NCBI GenBank assembly: GCA_002790175.1 | Contig: PFUQ01000166.1 | Span: 1-6,984, forward strand | Length of the DNA: 6,984 bases | Reading direction: 5' to 3' | Source: Flavobacteriales bacterium CG_4_9_14_3_um_filter_32_8 | Lineage (GTDB): Bacteria > Bacteroidota > Bacteroidia > Flavobacteriales_E > Vicingaceae | Part shown: positions 6,475-6,984 of the stretch, one piece after another | How the letters are laid out: the number at the start of each line of letters is the position of its first letter | How positions within the stretch are numbered: the stretch's first letter is position 1 | The notes under the pieces: model-generated | The model's database searches: none | Told to the model about the DNA's origin: nothing | What the model saw: only the letters and a program-made list of their open reading frames with translations | Position numbers and translations under genes: made by a program

Positions 6475-6984
6475 ATTATACCTAATTTCACTAGTTGCTT
6501 TAACCTGTTTATTAAGTAGCTGTGAAAACGATAATTATACACCTAAACCAAAAGCCTATTTTAGAATAGATTTGCCAGAGAAAAAATATACGCTGTTAGA
6601 TAAAGGTTGTCCTTTTACATTTGAAATACCAACTTATGCCACAACAAAACCGGATATTAATGCACCGAATGAACCTTGTTGGTTTAATATCGATTTTAAT
6701 CCTTTAAATGCCAGTATTTACATGAGTTATAAATCGGTAAATGGAGACTTAAATACATTTCTGGAAGACTCTAGAACATTGGCTTTTAAACATACTGTTA
6801 AAGCCTACGATATTGAGCAACAAATCATTAACATTCCAACACATAAAGTTTACGGTATTGTTTATCAAATTGAAGGAAATGCTGCTTCATCTTATCAATT
6901 CCATTTAACAGATAGTGTTCATCATTTTGTAAGAGGCTCTTTATATTTCAATAACATTCCTAATCAGGATTCTATTCAACCAGT
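6452..6984 (+). CDS. gldD: Gliding motility lipoprotein GldD (3' end beyond window)
   Basis: The frame opens with ATG at 6452, inside the end of gldE in another frame, and stays open for 177 codons to the window edge. The N-terminus MDLPIKIKLYLISLVALTCL is a lipoprotein signal peptide. The lipobox is L21-S22-S23-C24, so the mature protein would start at the lipidated C24, and the next residues are END. The segment PKPKAYFRIDLPEKKY (31-46) is the hallmark start of mature GldD. Two cysteines follow, in KGCPF and EPCWF. GldD is an essential part of the gliding and type IX secretion apparatus in F. johnsoniae, probably anchored in a membrane and facing the periplasm. The stop codon is not in the window; a typical GldD of about 185-195 residues would end shortly beyond. 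The 23-base overlap with gldE suggests translational coupling. Confidence 0.93.
   Translation, partial: MDLPIKIKLYLISLVALTCLLSSCENDNYTPKPKAYFRIDLPEKKYTLLDKGCPFTFEIPTYATTKPDINAPNEPCWFNIDFNPLNASIYMSYKSVNGDLNTFLEDSRTLAFKHTVKAYDIEQQIINIPTHKVYGIVYQIEGNAASSYQFHLTDSVHHFVRGSLYFNNIPNQDSIQP

Overview
This window looks like core chromosome from a member of the Bacteroidetes, most likely Flavobacteriia. The evidence is very AT-rich DNA, -7 promoter boxes of the Bacteroidetes type (TAnnTTTG), A-rich leaders with no clear Shine-Dalgarno sites, a Bacteroidetes-type HU protein with the RNISKNTT arm, and the mutY-ssb-gldE-gldD gene order known from gliding flavobacteria. I recognise no phage, transposon, CRISPR, tRNA or rRNA.

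The left half (1-3455) is read on the minus strand. In transcription order it holds an HU/IHF-family DNA-binding protein (3171-3455), a 30-residue, extremely basic protein resembling the AURKAIP1/COX24 (mS38/bS22-like) ribosomal family (3044-3136), a perfect 12-bp hairpin that fits a terminator (3002-3030), ribonuclease G (1367-2926), an unassigned SAM-dependent methyltransferase 5 bases downstream (654-1361), and an ECF-type sigma factor (7-585). The sigma gene ends in a TAATG overlap with a gene that leaves the window at its left edge, possibly the cognate anti-sigma factor.

The right half (3597-6984) is read on the plus strand, divergent from HU. It holds adenine glycosylase MutY, single-strand DNA-binding protein SSB, the CBS/CorC-type membrane protein GldE starting at TTG, and the gliding lipoprotein GldD. 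GldD overlaps the end of gldE and is cut by the right edge. The spacings (30 bases, 13 bases, then a 23-base overlap) suggest one operon joining DNA repair and replication genes to gliding / type IX secretion genes. A consensus-like -7 box before ssb may add an internal start.

Functionally, the left side gathers nucleoid structure (HU), ribosome-related functions (the mini-protein and RNase G, which matures rRNA) and a sigma-factor module. The right side gathers genome maintenance and cell-surface motility. Most of this is ordinary. The features most worth a second look are the mini-gene with its hairpin, the methyltransferase coupled to rng, and the two genes cut by the window edges.
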